Made by a program: the position numbers and the translations under genes. The notes under the pieces are model-generated. The model was not told the DNA's origin and searched no databases. It saw only the letters and a program-made list of their open reading frames with translations. From Streptosporangium brasiliense (GTDB lineage Bacteria > Actinomycetota > Actinomycetes > Streptosporangiales > Streptosporangiaceae), in the NCBI RefSeq assembly GCF_030811595.1, contig NZ_JAUSRB010000002.1, forward strand, positions 6,014,001-6,078,000: a DNA stretch of 64,000 nucleotides. Direction: 5' to 3'. Positions 24,354 to 31,582 of the stretch are shown piece after piece (within the stretch, counting starts at the first letter, position 1; the number at the start of each line of letters is the position of its first letter).

Positions 24354-24530
24354 TAGCGCGTGCCGGAGTGACCGTCGAACGGCCGGCTGAGGCGGCGGCG
24401 GAGCCGGCCAAGGGAGAACGTGACCGTCTCGGAGCTCGGGCGCGGATTCGGCGTGAAGGACGCGAGCCTCTACTCGCGCGTCGCGAACGCGCACGAGCTG
24501 CGGGTCCGGGCGACGCCGGCGCGAGCCGCA
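24354..24530 (+). pseudogene. Truncated, frameshifted TetR family regulator
   Basis: One frame gives RAGVTVERPAEAAAEPAKGE, like the first helix of an AcrR/TetR regulator. A second frame, offset at about 24412-24420, continues with VTVSELGRGFGVKDASLYS and RVANAHELRVRA, the recognition helix-turn-helix of a TetR protein. The rest of the protein is absent. The gene is therefore dead by frameshift and truncation, although the DNA-binding segment is still readable. Confidence 0.75.
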
Positions 24531-24633
24531 CACCGTGACGGCTCCCAGTCCGGATGTGCCGGCACCCGCCTGGGGCGTCCGGTCGCCGGGGCGGAGGAGC
24601 CGCGCGGTGCCCGGCTGCGGGGCGCGCGCCGCG

Positions 24634-25209
24634 TCAGGTGGTGCGGGCCCTGAGGTGGGCCCGCTCGCCCTGGCGGCCGAACAGCACGAGCAGCTCCACC
24701 GGCTGGTCGCCCTCGGCGCCAAGCCAGTGCGGGACGTGGGTGTCGAACTCGGCCACCTCGCCGGGGGCCAGGACGAGACTCTGATCCCCGAGCAGCAGCC
24801 GCAGCCGGCCGGCCAGGACGTAGACCCACTCGAAACCCTCGTGCGTCTTCAGCTCCGGCTCCAGACCGGCCGGCCTGGTGGGGATGATGAGCTTGTGGGC
24901 CTGCAGGCCGCCCGGCCGGCGGCTGAGCGGCACGAAGATCATGCCGTTGTGCCTCACCGGGTGCAGGTGCACACGGGGGTCACCGGTGCGGGGCGCCCCG
25001 ACCAGTTCGTCCAGCGGGACGGCGTAGATCTCGGCCAGCGGCAGCAGCAGTTCCAGGGTGGGCCTGCGGCCGCCGCTCTCCAGCCGGGACAGGGTGCTTT
25101 CGGAGATCTCGGTCCGCTCCGCGATTTCGGCCAGGGTCAGGCCGCGCCGCCGGCGCAGCTCCCGCAGGCGCGGTCCTACGGCGGTCAGCACATCCTTACG
25201 TTCTGCCAT
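24634..25209 (-). CDS. XRE-family regulator with C-terminal cupin
   Basis: A 191-residue one-component regulator. The HTH (about 8-65) contains GLTLAEIAERTEISESTLSRLESG followed by RRPTLELLLPLA. The cupin_2 barrel (about 100-185) contains HEGFEWVYVLAGRLRLLLG and LAPGEVAEFDTHVPHWLG. Such proteins repress neighbouring genes and respond to a small molecule or metal bound by the cupin. The ATG at 25209 (MAERKDV) matches the common family start; another ATG 8 codons upstream is possible. It is divergent from the methyltransferase, its likely target. Confidence 0.9.
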   Translation of the reverse strand: MAERKDVLTAVGPRLRELRRRRGLTLAEIAERTEISESTLSRLESGGRRPTLELLLPLAEIYAVPLDELVGAPRTGDPRVHLHPVRHNGMIFVPLSRRPGGLQAHKLIIPTRPAGLEPELKTHEGFEWVYVLAGRLRLLLGDQSLVLAPGEVAEFDTHVPHWLGAEGDQPVELLVLFGRQGERAHLRARTT

Positions 25210-25353
25210 ATCCCCATCTTGCTGAAACGGCATGAAGGATTGCAAGCGGAGCGGGCCCGGGTTCATTCTCCTCAGGCACCCTCCCCGCACGGGCCCGGGG
25301 CCGGCCGCCGCGACCGGCCGGCCACAGCGCCGCCGCACCGGACGGAGCCCGCG

Positions 25354-26187
25354 ATGCGCGACCCGATGGACATGAGCGACCCGATGTGCGACCCGATGGA
25401 CATGAGCGACCCGATGTGCGACCCGATGAAGACGAACGACCGGATGAGCGGCCGGATGGACATGAGTGACCCGATGGAGATGAACGACCGGATGAGTGAC
25501 CGGATGGACATGAGCGACCGGACGGGCGACCCGATGGACATGGACCCTGCCGGCGAGGCCGAACGCTTCTGGGAGAAGCACTACGCCGGCCGCGACAGGG
25601 TCTGGAACGGCAACCCCAATCCCCTGCTCGCCGAAACCGCCCGAACCCTGCGGGCGGGCACGGCGCTGGACCTCGGCAGCGGGGAGGGCGGCGACGCCGT
25701 CCATCTGGCCGCCCAGGGTTGGCAGGTGACCGCCGTCGACGTCTCGGCCACCGCCCTGGCGCGCGCCCGTGCCCACGCCCGGGCGGCGGGCGTCGCCGAC
25801 CGCGTCACCACCCAGCAGCACGACCTGGCCCGCACCTTCCCCCACGGCGCCTTCGACCTCATCAGCGCCCAGTACCTGCACAGCCCTCTCGACCTCCCCC
25901 GCGAGCACGTCCTGCGCCAGGCCGCACGCGCCCTCGCCCCCGGCGGCCTGCTCCTCATCGTCGACCACGGCTCCGTACGCCCGTGGGCCTGGGATCCCGA
26001 CCCCCACACGCACTTCCCCACCCCCCAGGACATCTACGGCGGCCTCCACCTCGACCCCGCCCGCTACCGCCCCGAACGCCTCGACACCCCCCGGCGAGAG
26101 GCCGTCGGACCCAACGGCGAGACGGCCACCGTCACCGACACCGTCGTCGCGGTCCGCCGCGTCCCACACCCGTCCGGCGGCGCGTAG
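25354..26187 (+). CDS. SAM-dependent class I methyltransferase with Met/Asp-rich repeat N-terminus
   Basis: A 277-residue protein. Residues 1-65 are a degenerate repeat built on MDMSDPMCDP and variants (RMSGRMDMSDP, EMNDRMSDR), with about 20 methionines, many aspartates and two cysteines. From residue about 66 a normal methyltransferase follows: AERFWEKHYAGRD, motif I LDLGSGEGGDAVHLA, VTAVDVSATALARARA, FDLISAQYLHS and ALAPGGLLLIVDHG. GGAG lies 6 nt before the ATG at 25354, so the repeat is probably translated, although several internal ATGs exist. Met-rich MxxM stretches recall copper/silver-binding tails. Acceptor substrate unknown. Confidence 0.85.
   Translation: MRDPMDMSDPMCDPMDMSDPMCDPMKTNDRMSGRMDMSDPMEMNDRMSDRMDMSDRTGDPMDMDPAGEAERFWEKHYAGRDRVWNGNPNPLLAETARTLRAGTALDLGSGEGGDAVHLAAQGWQVTAVDVSATALARARAHARAAGVADRVTTQQHDLARTFPHGAFDLISAQYLHSPLDLPREHVLRQAARALAPGGLLLIVDHGSVRPWAWDPDPHTHFPTPQDIYGGLHLDPARYRPERLDTPRREAVGPNGETATVTDTVVAVRRVPHPSGGA
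25360..25545. repeat. In-frame tandem repeats encoding Met/Asp-rich segment
   Basis: Two exact 30-bp units (25360-25389 and 25390-25419) are followed by diverged copies of the GACCCGATGGACATGAGC theme to about 25545. Unit length and divergence preserve the reading frame of the methyltransferase, so expansion is tolerated or selected at protein level. Confidence 0.85.
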
Positions 26188-26231
26188 CAGCGCCCCCTTT
26201 CGGCCGGGAGCGTCCGGGGCCCTCGCGGTGC

Positions 26232-26265
26232 CCGGTCCGGGGACGCGGCCGGCCCCGGACCGGGA
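26232..26265. terminator. Bidirectional terminator
   Basis: Perfect 12-bp stem CCCGGTCCGGGG / CCCCGGACCGGG with a 10-nt loop between the convergent methyltransferase and VOC genes. Confidence 0.7.
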
Positions 26266-26271
26266 CGGAGC

Positions 26272-26682
26272 TCAGGGGGTGGGCGGGGCCGGCGGCAGCG
26301 GCGCGAACAGGTCGACGCCGTTGCCGTCCGGATCGCGCACCAGGGCGTAGCGCTGTCCCCAGACCGCGTCCCAGGGCTCCTTGTGCCCCTCGTAGCCCGC
26401 CTCGACGAGATCGGCGTAGACCCGGTCCACCTCGGCGGGGCCGTCGCAGGCGAAGGCCAGGCTGATCCGCGCGTCCCCGCTGGGCGGTGTCCACTCCGGG
26501 TCGAAGGAGCGGATGGTGTTGACGCGATCCCACGCGAGCCGCAGCCCGCCGGGCAGGGTCACCTCCACGTGGGGCTCGGTGTCGGCCGTCGGGGGGATGT
26601 CGAGTCCGAGGCGGCGGTAGAAGGACAGGGACTTGCTCAGGTCGGCCACGACGAGGCCGATCAGATTGAACGAAGGTGCCAT
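26272..26682 (-). CDS. VOC family (glyoxalase/bleomycin-resistance fold) protein
   Basis: A 136-residue single-module vicinal-oxygen-chelate protein: NLIGLVVADLSKSLSFYRRLGLDIP at the start and YALVRDPDGNGVDLFAP at the end. Cytosolic dimers of this size are dioxygenase-, isomerase- or antibiotic-binding-type proteins; the specific role cannot be told. The ATG at 26682 lacks a ribosome site, but TACCGT stands 7 nt upstream in the position of a -10 box, suggesting leaderless transcription. It lies downstream of the MDR oxidoreductase on the same strand, separated by a terminator hairpin. Confidence 0.85.
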   Translation of the reverse strand: MAPSFNLIGLVVADLSKSLSFYRRLGLDIPPTADTEPHVEVTLPGGLRLAWDRVNTIRSFDPEWTPPSGDARISLAFACDGPAEVDRVYADLVEAGYEGHKEPWDAVWGQRYALVRDPDGNGVDLFAPLPPAPPTP

Positions 26683-26773
26683 GTCCGCAACGGTACGGAC
26701 CCGGCCGCACGCCTGTCTTGAACGGATCGGACATGCACCCCGCGTCCCGCCGGGTGCGGCGCGGGCGTGGCGG

Positions 26774-26791
26774 GGCCCCGGGCCCGGGGCC
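26774..26791 (-). terminator. Palindromic terminator after the MDR gene
   Basis: GGCCCCGGGCCCGGGGCC is an 18-bp perfect palindrome starting 6 bases after the stop of the minus-strand oxidoreductase. Confidence 0.55.
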
Positions 26792-26797
26792 GCGGGG

Positions 26798-27775
26798 TCA
26801 GGACTCGGCGACGCGGAGGACGATCTTGCCTTGGATGTGTCCCTCGGCGGCACGGGCGTGGGCCTGGGCGGCCTCGGAGAGGGGGAAGACGCTGTCGACG
26901 CCGACGCGGAGACGGCCCTCGTCGACGAGGCGGGCCAGCTCGGCCATGTCCGCGCCGTCCGAGCGGACCTGGCCGCTCCGGAAGGCGATGCCGAGCTCGG
27001 CGGCGCGGTCGCGGTGGTAATCGCCGAAGAAGATCGGGCAGATCGTCCCGCCGGGCCTCAGGATCCGCAGGAAACGGTGCCCGTCCGGGCCGCCGACAGT
27101 GTCGATCAGCAGGTCCACCTCGCCCACGGCCTCCTCGGCCGGGACGCGGGTGTGGTCGACGTATTCGTCCACGCCGAGCCCGCGCAGGAACTCCTCGTGG
27201 CGGGTGGAGGCGACGCCGATGACATGGGCGTCGCGGATCTTGGCGAGCTGGACCGCGAAGTGCCCGACGCCCCCGGCCGCGCCGTTCACCAGGACCCGTT
27301 CCCCGCCCGCGAGGCCGACGTGGCCGAAGAGGTTCTGGTAGGCGGTGAGCCCGGACATCGGGATCCCGGCGGCCGCCACGTGGTCGATGCCGGACGGCTT
27401 GCGCGCCAGGTGGGCGACCGGCGCGGTGGTGTACTCGGCGTAGGTCCGGCCGCCGTCGTTCATGTCGCCGAAGCGGATCATGCCGAAGACCTCGTCGCCC
27501 TCGCGGAACTCGGTGACGCCCTCGCCGACGGCGACGACGACGCCCGAGGCGTCGGAGCCGGGCGTCCACGGCAGGCGCAGCTCCGGGCGCAACTCCTCGG
27601 GGATCAAGGTGAAGCCGCTGCGCGCGTACCAGTCGGGCGGGTTCACGCCGACGGCGTGAACCCGGACGAGGACGTCGCCGGGGCCGGGCTCGGGGCGGGT
27701 CACCTCTTCGTAGGTGAGGACCTCGGGTCCGCCCTGCGTATGGACGCGGATGGCCATCATCGTCGTTTCGGGCAT
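26798..27775 (-). CDS. NADP-dependent MDR oxidoreductase (quinone reductase-like)
   Basis: A 325-residue medium-chain dehydrogenase/reductase without structural zinc. Signatures: HTQGGPEVLTYEEV, VHAVGVNPPDWYARSG, PGSDASGVVVAVGEGV, nucleotide fold VLVNGAAGGVGHFAVQLAK, and VDLLIDTVGGPDGHRFL. Relatives are qor/ADH-like reductases of electrophilic carbonyls or quinones. The ATG at 27775 has GGGAG 8 nt upstream. It is divergent from a TetR gene over a strong operator, so it is probably induced by a toxic electrophile. Confidence 0.9.
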   Translation of the reverse strand: MPETTMMAIRVHTQGGPEVLTYEEVTRPEPGPGDVLVRVHAVGVNPPDWYARSGFTLIPEELRPELRLPWTPGSDASGVVVAVGEGVTEFREGDEVFGMIRFGDMNDGGRTYAEYTTAPVAHLARKPSGIDHVAAAGIPMSGLTAYQNLFGHVGLAGGERVLVNGAAGGVGHFAVQLAKIRDAHVIGVASTRHEEFLRGLGVDEYVDHTRVPAEEAVGEVDLLIDTVGGPDGHRFLRILRPGGTICPIFFGDYHRDRAAELGIAFRSGQVRSDGADMAELARLVDEGRLRVGVDSVFPLSEAAQAHARAAEGHIQGKIVLRVAES

Positions 27776-27810
27776 GGGGATGCTCCCTCGTCGGAGCCCC
27801 GGCAATATCC

Positions 27811-27847
27811 GGAGCGGTGCTCCGTATATTAGACGGAGCACCGCTCC
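27811..27847. promoter_or_regulatory. Double TetR operator flanking overlapping promoters
   Basis: Perfect 14-bp inverted arms GGAGCGGTGCTCCG and CGGAGCACCGCTCC are separated by 9 AT-rich bases. Each arm is itself a GGAGC-nnn-GCTCC dyad, so two TetR dimers can bind. The spacer contains TATATT (and TAATAT on the other strand), a -10-like element for both divergent genes. Confidence 0.75.
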
Positions 27848-27873
27848 GCTTGTCAATGGGCCAGAATGCGTGC

Positions 27874-28467
27874 ATGACCGGAACAGACCCCGTCCGTCCG
27901 CGGGCACCCCGCGCCGACGCGCTGCGCAACCGCGCGCGCATCCTGGAGGTGGCCAGGGCCGTCGTCGAGGAACAGGGCGCGCAGGCGTCGCTCCGCGACA
28001 TCGCGCGGCGCGCGGAGGTCGGCATGGGCACCCTCTACCGGCACTTCGCGACCCGCGAGGAGTTGCTGGAGGCCCTCCTGCGCCGGCGCTTCGACCACCT
28101 GGCCGGACACGCCGCCGCGCTGGAGGCGGACCGGCCGCCGGCCGAGGCGCTGGCCGAGTGGCTGCGTGCCTTCACCTCCGGGACCGCCGCCTACCGGGGC
28201 CTCGCCACCTCGATGATGGCCACGATCGACGACGAGTCCTCGCCGCTGCACGCCTCCTGCGGCGCGATGCGCGCCGCCGGGGCGCGGCTGCTGCGGCGTG
28301 CCCAGGACGCGGGCGCCGTCCGGCCGGACGTGGACGGCCTCGATCTGTTCGCGCTGGTCGGCGCCGTCTCGTGGATCGCCGACCAGACCCCGACGATCGC
28401 CGCCCGCCGCGACCACCTGTTCGCACTGATCATGGACGGCCTCGCCCACCCGGCTCCCACCGGCTGA
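27874..28467 (+). CDS. TetR/AcrR family transcriptional repressor
   Basis: A 197-residue one-component repressor. The N-terminal HTH contains ILEVARAVVEEQGAQASLRDIARRAEV and GMGTLYRHFATREELLEALL; the C-terminal helical ligand domain (about 85-190) has the TetR_C pattern with FALVGAVSWIADQ. The ATG at 27874 lies 27 bp after the operator. It is predicted to repress itself and the divergent MDR oxidoreductase. Confidence 0.92.
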   Translation: MTGTDPVRPRAPRADALRNRARILEVARAVVEEQGAQASLRDIARRAEVGMGTLYRHFATREELLEALLRRRFDHLAGHAAALEADRPPAEALAEWLRAFTSGTAAYRGLATSMMATIDDESSPLHASCGAMRAAGARLLRRAQDAGAVRPDVDGLDLFALVGAVSWIADQTPTIAARRDHLFALIMDGLAHPAPTG

Positions 28468-28493
28468 GCGGCGTCCTTCCGGCTCCGGGCGGC

Positions 28494-28519
28494 GGCCGCC
28501 GGACGACCGGACGGCGGCC
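28494..28519. terminator. Hairpin between convergent regulators
   Basis: GGCCGCC, 12-nt loop, GGCGGCC in the gap between the tetR-like gene (plus) and the hxlR-like gene (minus). Confidence 0.45.
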
Positions 28520-28659
28520 GGGGCCGTACCGGTGCCCGCGCCACCCGCGGTAGCCACTTTTTTGTGGGTACTTGTCGGTGGGCCGGGCCGGCCCGAAGCT
28601 TGGTCGTGGGCGGTCGGAGGGCCGTCGGATCCGGGTGAGAGGGGGAGGCCGGCGGTGCA

Positions 28660-29025
28660 TCAGGAGATCGGCCGGGCCTCGGCCAGCTTCTCCAGGCGGC
28701 GGTGGCCCCAGTCGGAAAGAGGCTCCAACGCCTCGGAGAGCTCGCGGCCGAACGCGGTCAGGGAGTACACGGTCTTCAGCGGCCGCACGTCGTGCACCTC
28801 CCGGTGGACCAGTCCGTCGGCCTCCATCTCCCGGAGCGTGTGAGTCAGCACCTTCTCGGTGAGGCCCGGCAGCCGCCGGCGCAGCTCGCCGGGGCGGTGC
28901 GGGCCGGATTCCAGCAGCCAGAGCAAGACCGTCTTCCACTTGCCGTCGATCACGGCGATCGCAGCCGTCACTCCGCACACATTCGGGTCCTGGGCACGGC
29001 TGCGTGTCATCTTCATCCCGTTCAT
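28660..29025 (-). CDS. HxlR family transcriptional regulator
   Basis: About 121 residues with the HxlR winged helix: CGVTAAIAVIDGKWKTVLLWLL, LRRRLPGLTEKVLTHTLREME, and ADGLVHREVHDVRPLKTVYSLT. The conserved cysteine before the first helix is present, as in redox- or aldehyde-sensing members (HypR, YodB). The start is uncertain: ATGs at 29025, 29016 and 29010 are all possible, and an earlier one at 29061 would overlap the divergent ATG. It is divergent from the imine-reductase-like gene and likely controls it. Confidence 0.85.
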   Translation of the reverse strand: MNGMKMTRSRAQDPNVCGVTAAIAVIDGKWKTVLLWLLESGPHRPGELRRRLPGLTEKVLTHTLREMEADGLVHREVHDVRPLKTVYSLTAFGRELSEALEPLSDWGHRRLEKLAEARPIS

Positions 29026-29059
29026 CACCGGTTGTTCATTCTTATCGAGGAGTTGAGGC

Positions 29060-29947
29060 ATGCCCTCGCACACCGAACAGTCTGCCGTCACCGTGCTCGG
29101 CCTGGGGCCGATGGGCCGGGCCCTGGCCGGCGCCTTCCTGGACGCCGGCCTGCGGACCACGGTCTGGAACCGGACGCCGGGCAGGGACCGGGAGCTGGTC
29201 GAGCGGGGCGCGGTCGGCGTCCCGTCACCCGAAGCGGCGGTCGCCGCAAGCGCGTTGACCGTGATCTGCGTGGTGAACTACGACGCGGTGGACGCCATCG
29301 TGCGGCGCGACGCGGTCGCCGACGCGCTCAAGGGGCGCACGATCGCGAACCTGACCGCCGACACCCCCGACCGGGCCCGGAACGCCGCGGCCTGGGCGGC
29401 CGAGCACGGCATCGGGTATCTGGACGGTGCGATCATGACACCGACCACGACCATCGGCACGCCGGCCGCGGTGTTCCTGCACAGCGGCCCCGAGGAGATC
29501 TACCGGGAGCACCGGCCGGTGCTGGACGCGCTGGGGGGCACCCACACCCACCTCGGTGAGGAGGTCGGCCGGGCGGCCGCGTACGACATCGCGCTGCTCG
29601 ACATCTTCTGGACCGCGATGGCGGGCTACGCGCACGCACTGGCCGTGGCGAGGGCGGAAGGCATCACCGCGCGGGAGCTGGCACCGTTCGCCAAGGGCAT
29701 CGGCGCGATCCTTCCGCCGATCTTCGAGCAGGCCGCGGAGGAAGTGGACAGCGGCGGATTCTCCGGCGAGGGCAACCCGATCACCTCGGCGGTGTCGTCC
29801 ATGGCCCACATCGTCCACACCTCCGAGGCCCATGGCATCGACGCGGGCGTGATGCGTGCGGCCGAAGGTCTGGCACGCCGCGCCATCGGACGGGGTCACG
29901 GCACGGACGGGTTCCTCCGGATCACCGAGATCCTGAACCCTCGGTGA
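29060..29947 (+). CDS. Imine reductase-like / beta-hydroxyacid dehydrogenase family NAD(P) oxidoreductase
   Basis: A 295-residue two-domain reductase. The N-terminal Rossmann domain has VLGLGPMGRALAGAFLDAG and VWNRTPGR (arginine suiting NADPH), and NLTADTPDRA; a long inter-domain helix and the C-terminal helical domain follow, with AYDIALLDIFWTAMAGYAHAL, where the aspartate occupies the position of the proton-donor Asp/Tyr in imine reductases. The usual lysine of hydroxyisobutyrate dehydrogenases is not seen, favouring the imine reductase group. GAGGAG lies 7 nt before the ATG. It is divergent from an HxlR regulator. Confidence 0.85.
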   Translation: MPSHTEQSAVTVLGLGPMGRALAGAFLDAGLRTTVWNRTPGRDRELVERGAVGVPSPEAAVAASALTVICVVNYDAVDAIVRRDAVADALKGRTIANLTADTPDRARNAAAWAAEHGIGYLDGAIMTPTTTIGTPAAVFLHSGPEEIYREHRPVLDALGGTHTHLGEEVGRAAAYDIALLDIFWTAMAGYAHALAVARAEGITARELAPFAKGIGAILPPIFEQAAEEVDSGGFSGEGNPITSAVSSMAHIVHTSEAHGIDAGVMRAAEGLARRAIGRGHGTDGFLRITEILNPR

Positions 29948-30319
29948 CGCCGCCCGCGTCCTGAGGGGGCCGAGTCCCCGGGCCGCTCGCCGTCACCGCC
30001 ACCGCCACCGCCACCGCCACCGCCACCGCCGGCGTCGGCGTCGGCGTCGGCTCCGCCGTACGGGACGCTCCCGGCGTCGGGCGGCGGTACCGAATGCCTG
30101 GACGCCGGGGCGGTGAACGGTCACGGTGACCGGCTTCACTCTCACGGCAGGACCAGGGGCTGTCGCGAAAGTGGATCAAGATCGTAGATGGTCATGGTCC
30201 GGGAGGCGTGGTGATCCGGCGGGCGGCCAGGGGGGCGACTGGAGCCGCCGCTGCCGGTGGGCAATACTCTGCGATCCGGGCAAACCGCCACCGAATCGTC
30301 ACACGGAAGACGCCAACGC
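29948..30319. other. Intergenic with GC-rich hexamer repeats
   Basis: No gene supported. It includes the hexanucleotide repeats at 29995-30048 and a sequence at 30156-30177 (GGGGCTGTCGCGAAAGTGG...) that resembles the terminal repeat of IS elements from memory. No matching inverted partner is seen, so any element would be a scar. Confidence 0.4.
29995..30048. repeat. Hexanucleotide microsatellite
   Basis: Six copies of ACCGCC (29995-30030) followed by three of GGCGTC (30031-30048). Not in a supported gene; prone to slippage and a possible strain-level variable locus. Confidence 0.85.
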
Positions 30320-31432
30320 ATGAATACGCCATCATCGCCATCCGGAGCGGAGCGGACTGACGGATCATCCGTCCGGATCGGCGCTCTCGTTCCGCTGACC
30401 CGGCCTGGCTGGATCGAGGCGGGCCAACACTTGCTCGCCGGACTCGAACTGGCCGTTCGCGAGGTCAATGACGCCGGCGGGATCGTCGGAAGACCACTCG
30501 AACTGGTGGTCCGAGACACCGCGGCTGATCCACAGAGGGCCGCGGCGGCCGTGGACGAATTGGCCGGCCTGGGCGTGGCCGCCTTGGCGGGGGAGTATCA
30601 CAGCGTCGTCGCTCGCGCCGCTGCCGCCCGGGCCGACGCCCTCGGCCTGCCGTTCCTCTGCTCGTCAGCGGTTCTCGACGCGCTCACCGAACAGCCGACG
30701 GAATGGGTCGCGCGCCTCGCCCCGGCGCAGTCCCGCGGCTGGCGGATCTACGCGGACTTCCTCCTCGGCGCGGGCCACAGCCGGATCGCCGTGGCAGCCC
30801 AGCCGAGTGTCTACTGGGCATCCGGGGCCCGCATTCTGCGGGACCACCTCGCTCCACGCGGCGGCACCGTCATCGAACTCGACATGAACGCGCTCACCCC
30901 CACGGCCGTGTGCGACGAACTCGTCGACAATCGTGCGACAGCCCTCCTTCTTCTGGTCGGCCACCCGGAGCCGGCAGTGCCGATCGTCAAGGCTGTCCGC
31001 AGTGACCAGCGCCTCGGGGAGATCATGATCGGTGCTCCGGCCGGGCAGCCGGAGTTCGCCGAATGGGCGAGGTTGCTGGGCGGCGACGGCGCCGCGATCC
31101 CGTTCCTGCGCTACCTGCCCGAGCGCCTCAGCCCGCTCGGCGCACGGGTCGAGACGGCCCTGCGCGAGCGGCTGGGCGGAGCGCCCTCCTTCGTCGCGTT
31201 CGAGGGCTACGACGCGGTCACCGTCCTCGCCGACGTGCTGCGTTCTCACGGCGCGGACCGGGCGCGCATGGCCGAGTCCTGGCCGAGCGTCGCAGTCGAA
31301 GGCACCCGCGGGCAGATCCAGTTCTCCCGCACGCCAGGCATCAGCGTCTGGCAATGGGCTTGGCCGCCGATCCAGGTCGTTGATCGAGATCCGGCGGAAC
31401 CCGATCGCTTCCGGATCCTTCACGCCGGCTGA
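30320..31432 (+). CDS. Periplasmic-binding-protein-like (Peripla_BP_6) protein lacking a signal peptide
   Basis: A 370-residue protein with the type I periplasmic-binding fold of branched-chain amino-acid/amide sensors: VRIGALVPLTRPGWIEAGQHLLAGLELAVREVNDAGGIVGRP, then PLELVVRDTAADPQRA, FLCSSAVLDAL, and FVAFEGYDAVTVLADVL. In transport systems these are lipoproteins, but here about 20 hydrophilic residues precede the fold, with no hydrophobic segment or lipobox. No permease or ATPase is near. It may act in the cytosol as a ligand sensor, or the start may be mis-set. The ATG at 30320 has GGAAGA 9 nt upstream. Confidence 0.75.
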   Translation: MNTPSSPSGAERTDGSSVRIGALVPLTRPGWIEAGQHLLAGLELAVREVNDAGGIVGRPLELVVRDTAADPQRAAAAVDELAGLGVAALAGEYHSVVARAAAARADALGLPFLCSSAVLDALTEQPTEWVARLAPAQSRGWRIYADFLLGAGHSRIAVAAQPSVYWASGARILRDHLAPRGGTVIELDMNALTPTAVCDELVDNRATALLLLVGHPEPAVPIVKAVRSDQRLGEIMIGAPAGQPEFAEWARLLGGDGAAIPFLRYLPERLSPLGARVETALRERLGGAPSFVAFEGYDAVTVLADVLRSHGADRARMAESWPSVAVEGTRGQIQFSRTPGISVWQWAWPPIQVVDRDPAEPDRFRILHAG

Positions 31433-31512
31433 GAGCACGGAGGTCCGACTGTCCAGATCTGTCGGAACTTGAGGCTGTCTACCGGTCTACGCGTTAATAC
31501 TTAGGGTCTGTT

Positions 31513-31564
31513 GCGACCGTGCTGGTCGCAGCCACTCATTGATGGCTGTGACCAGCACGGTCGC
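31513..31564. terminator. Very long perfect hairpin between convergent genes
   Basis: A 22-bp stem (GCGACCGTGCTGGTC... on the left, its complement on the right; one G-U pair) with an 8-nt loop CTCATTGA. It lies between the binding-protein-like gene and the FAD oxidoreductase and can end transcription from either side. The stem is longer than other terminators in the window, so a mobile-element origin is possible. Confidence 0.7.
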
Positions 31565-31582
31565 GTCCCGACCCCTCGCCCA

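Noticed and set aside
25272-25541. Minus-strand frame across the Met-rich repeats (Ser/Ile/Arg repeats)
   Set aside because: It mirrors the repeat periodicity, overlaps the methyltransferase start and has no ribosome site.
29026-29061. ATG at 29061 as start of the HxlR regulator
   Set aside because: It would overlap the divergent imine-reductase-like start codon and leave no room for promoters; later ATGs fit the family length.
29995-30048. Possible CRISPR or structured repeat array
   Set aside because: Units are 6 bp with no spacers and no cas gene is near; it is a microsatellite.
30156-30177. IS-end-like sequence GGGGCTGTCGCGAAAGTGG
   Set aside because: It resembles terminal repeats from memory only. 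The similar sequence near 31504 is in the same, not inverted, orientation and no transposase lies between, so no element can be drawn.
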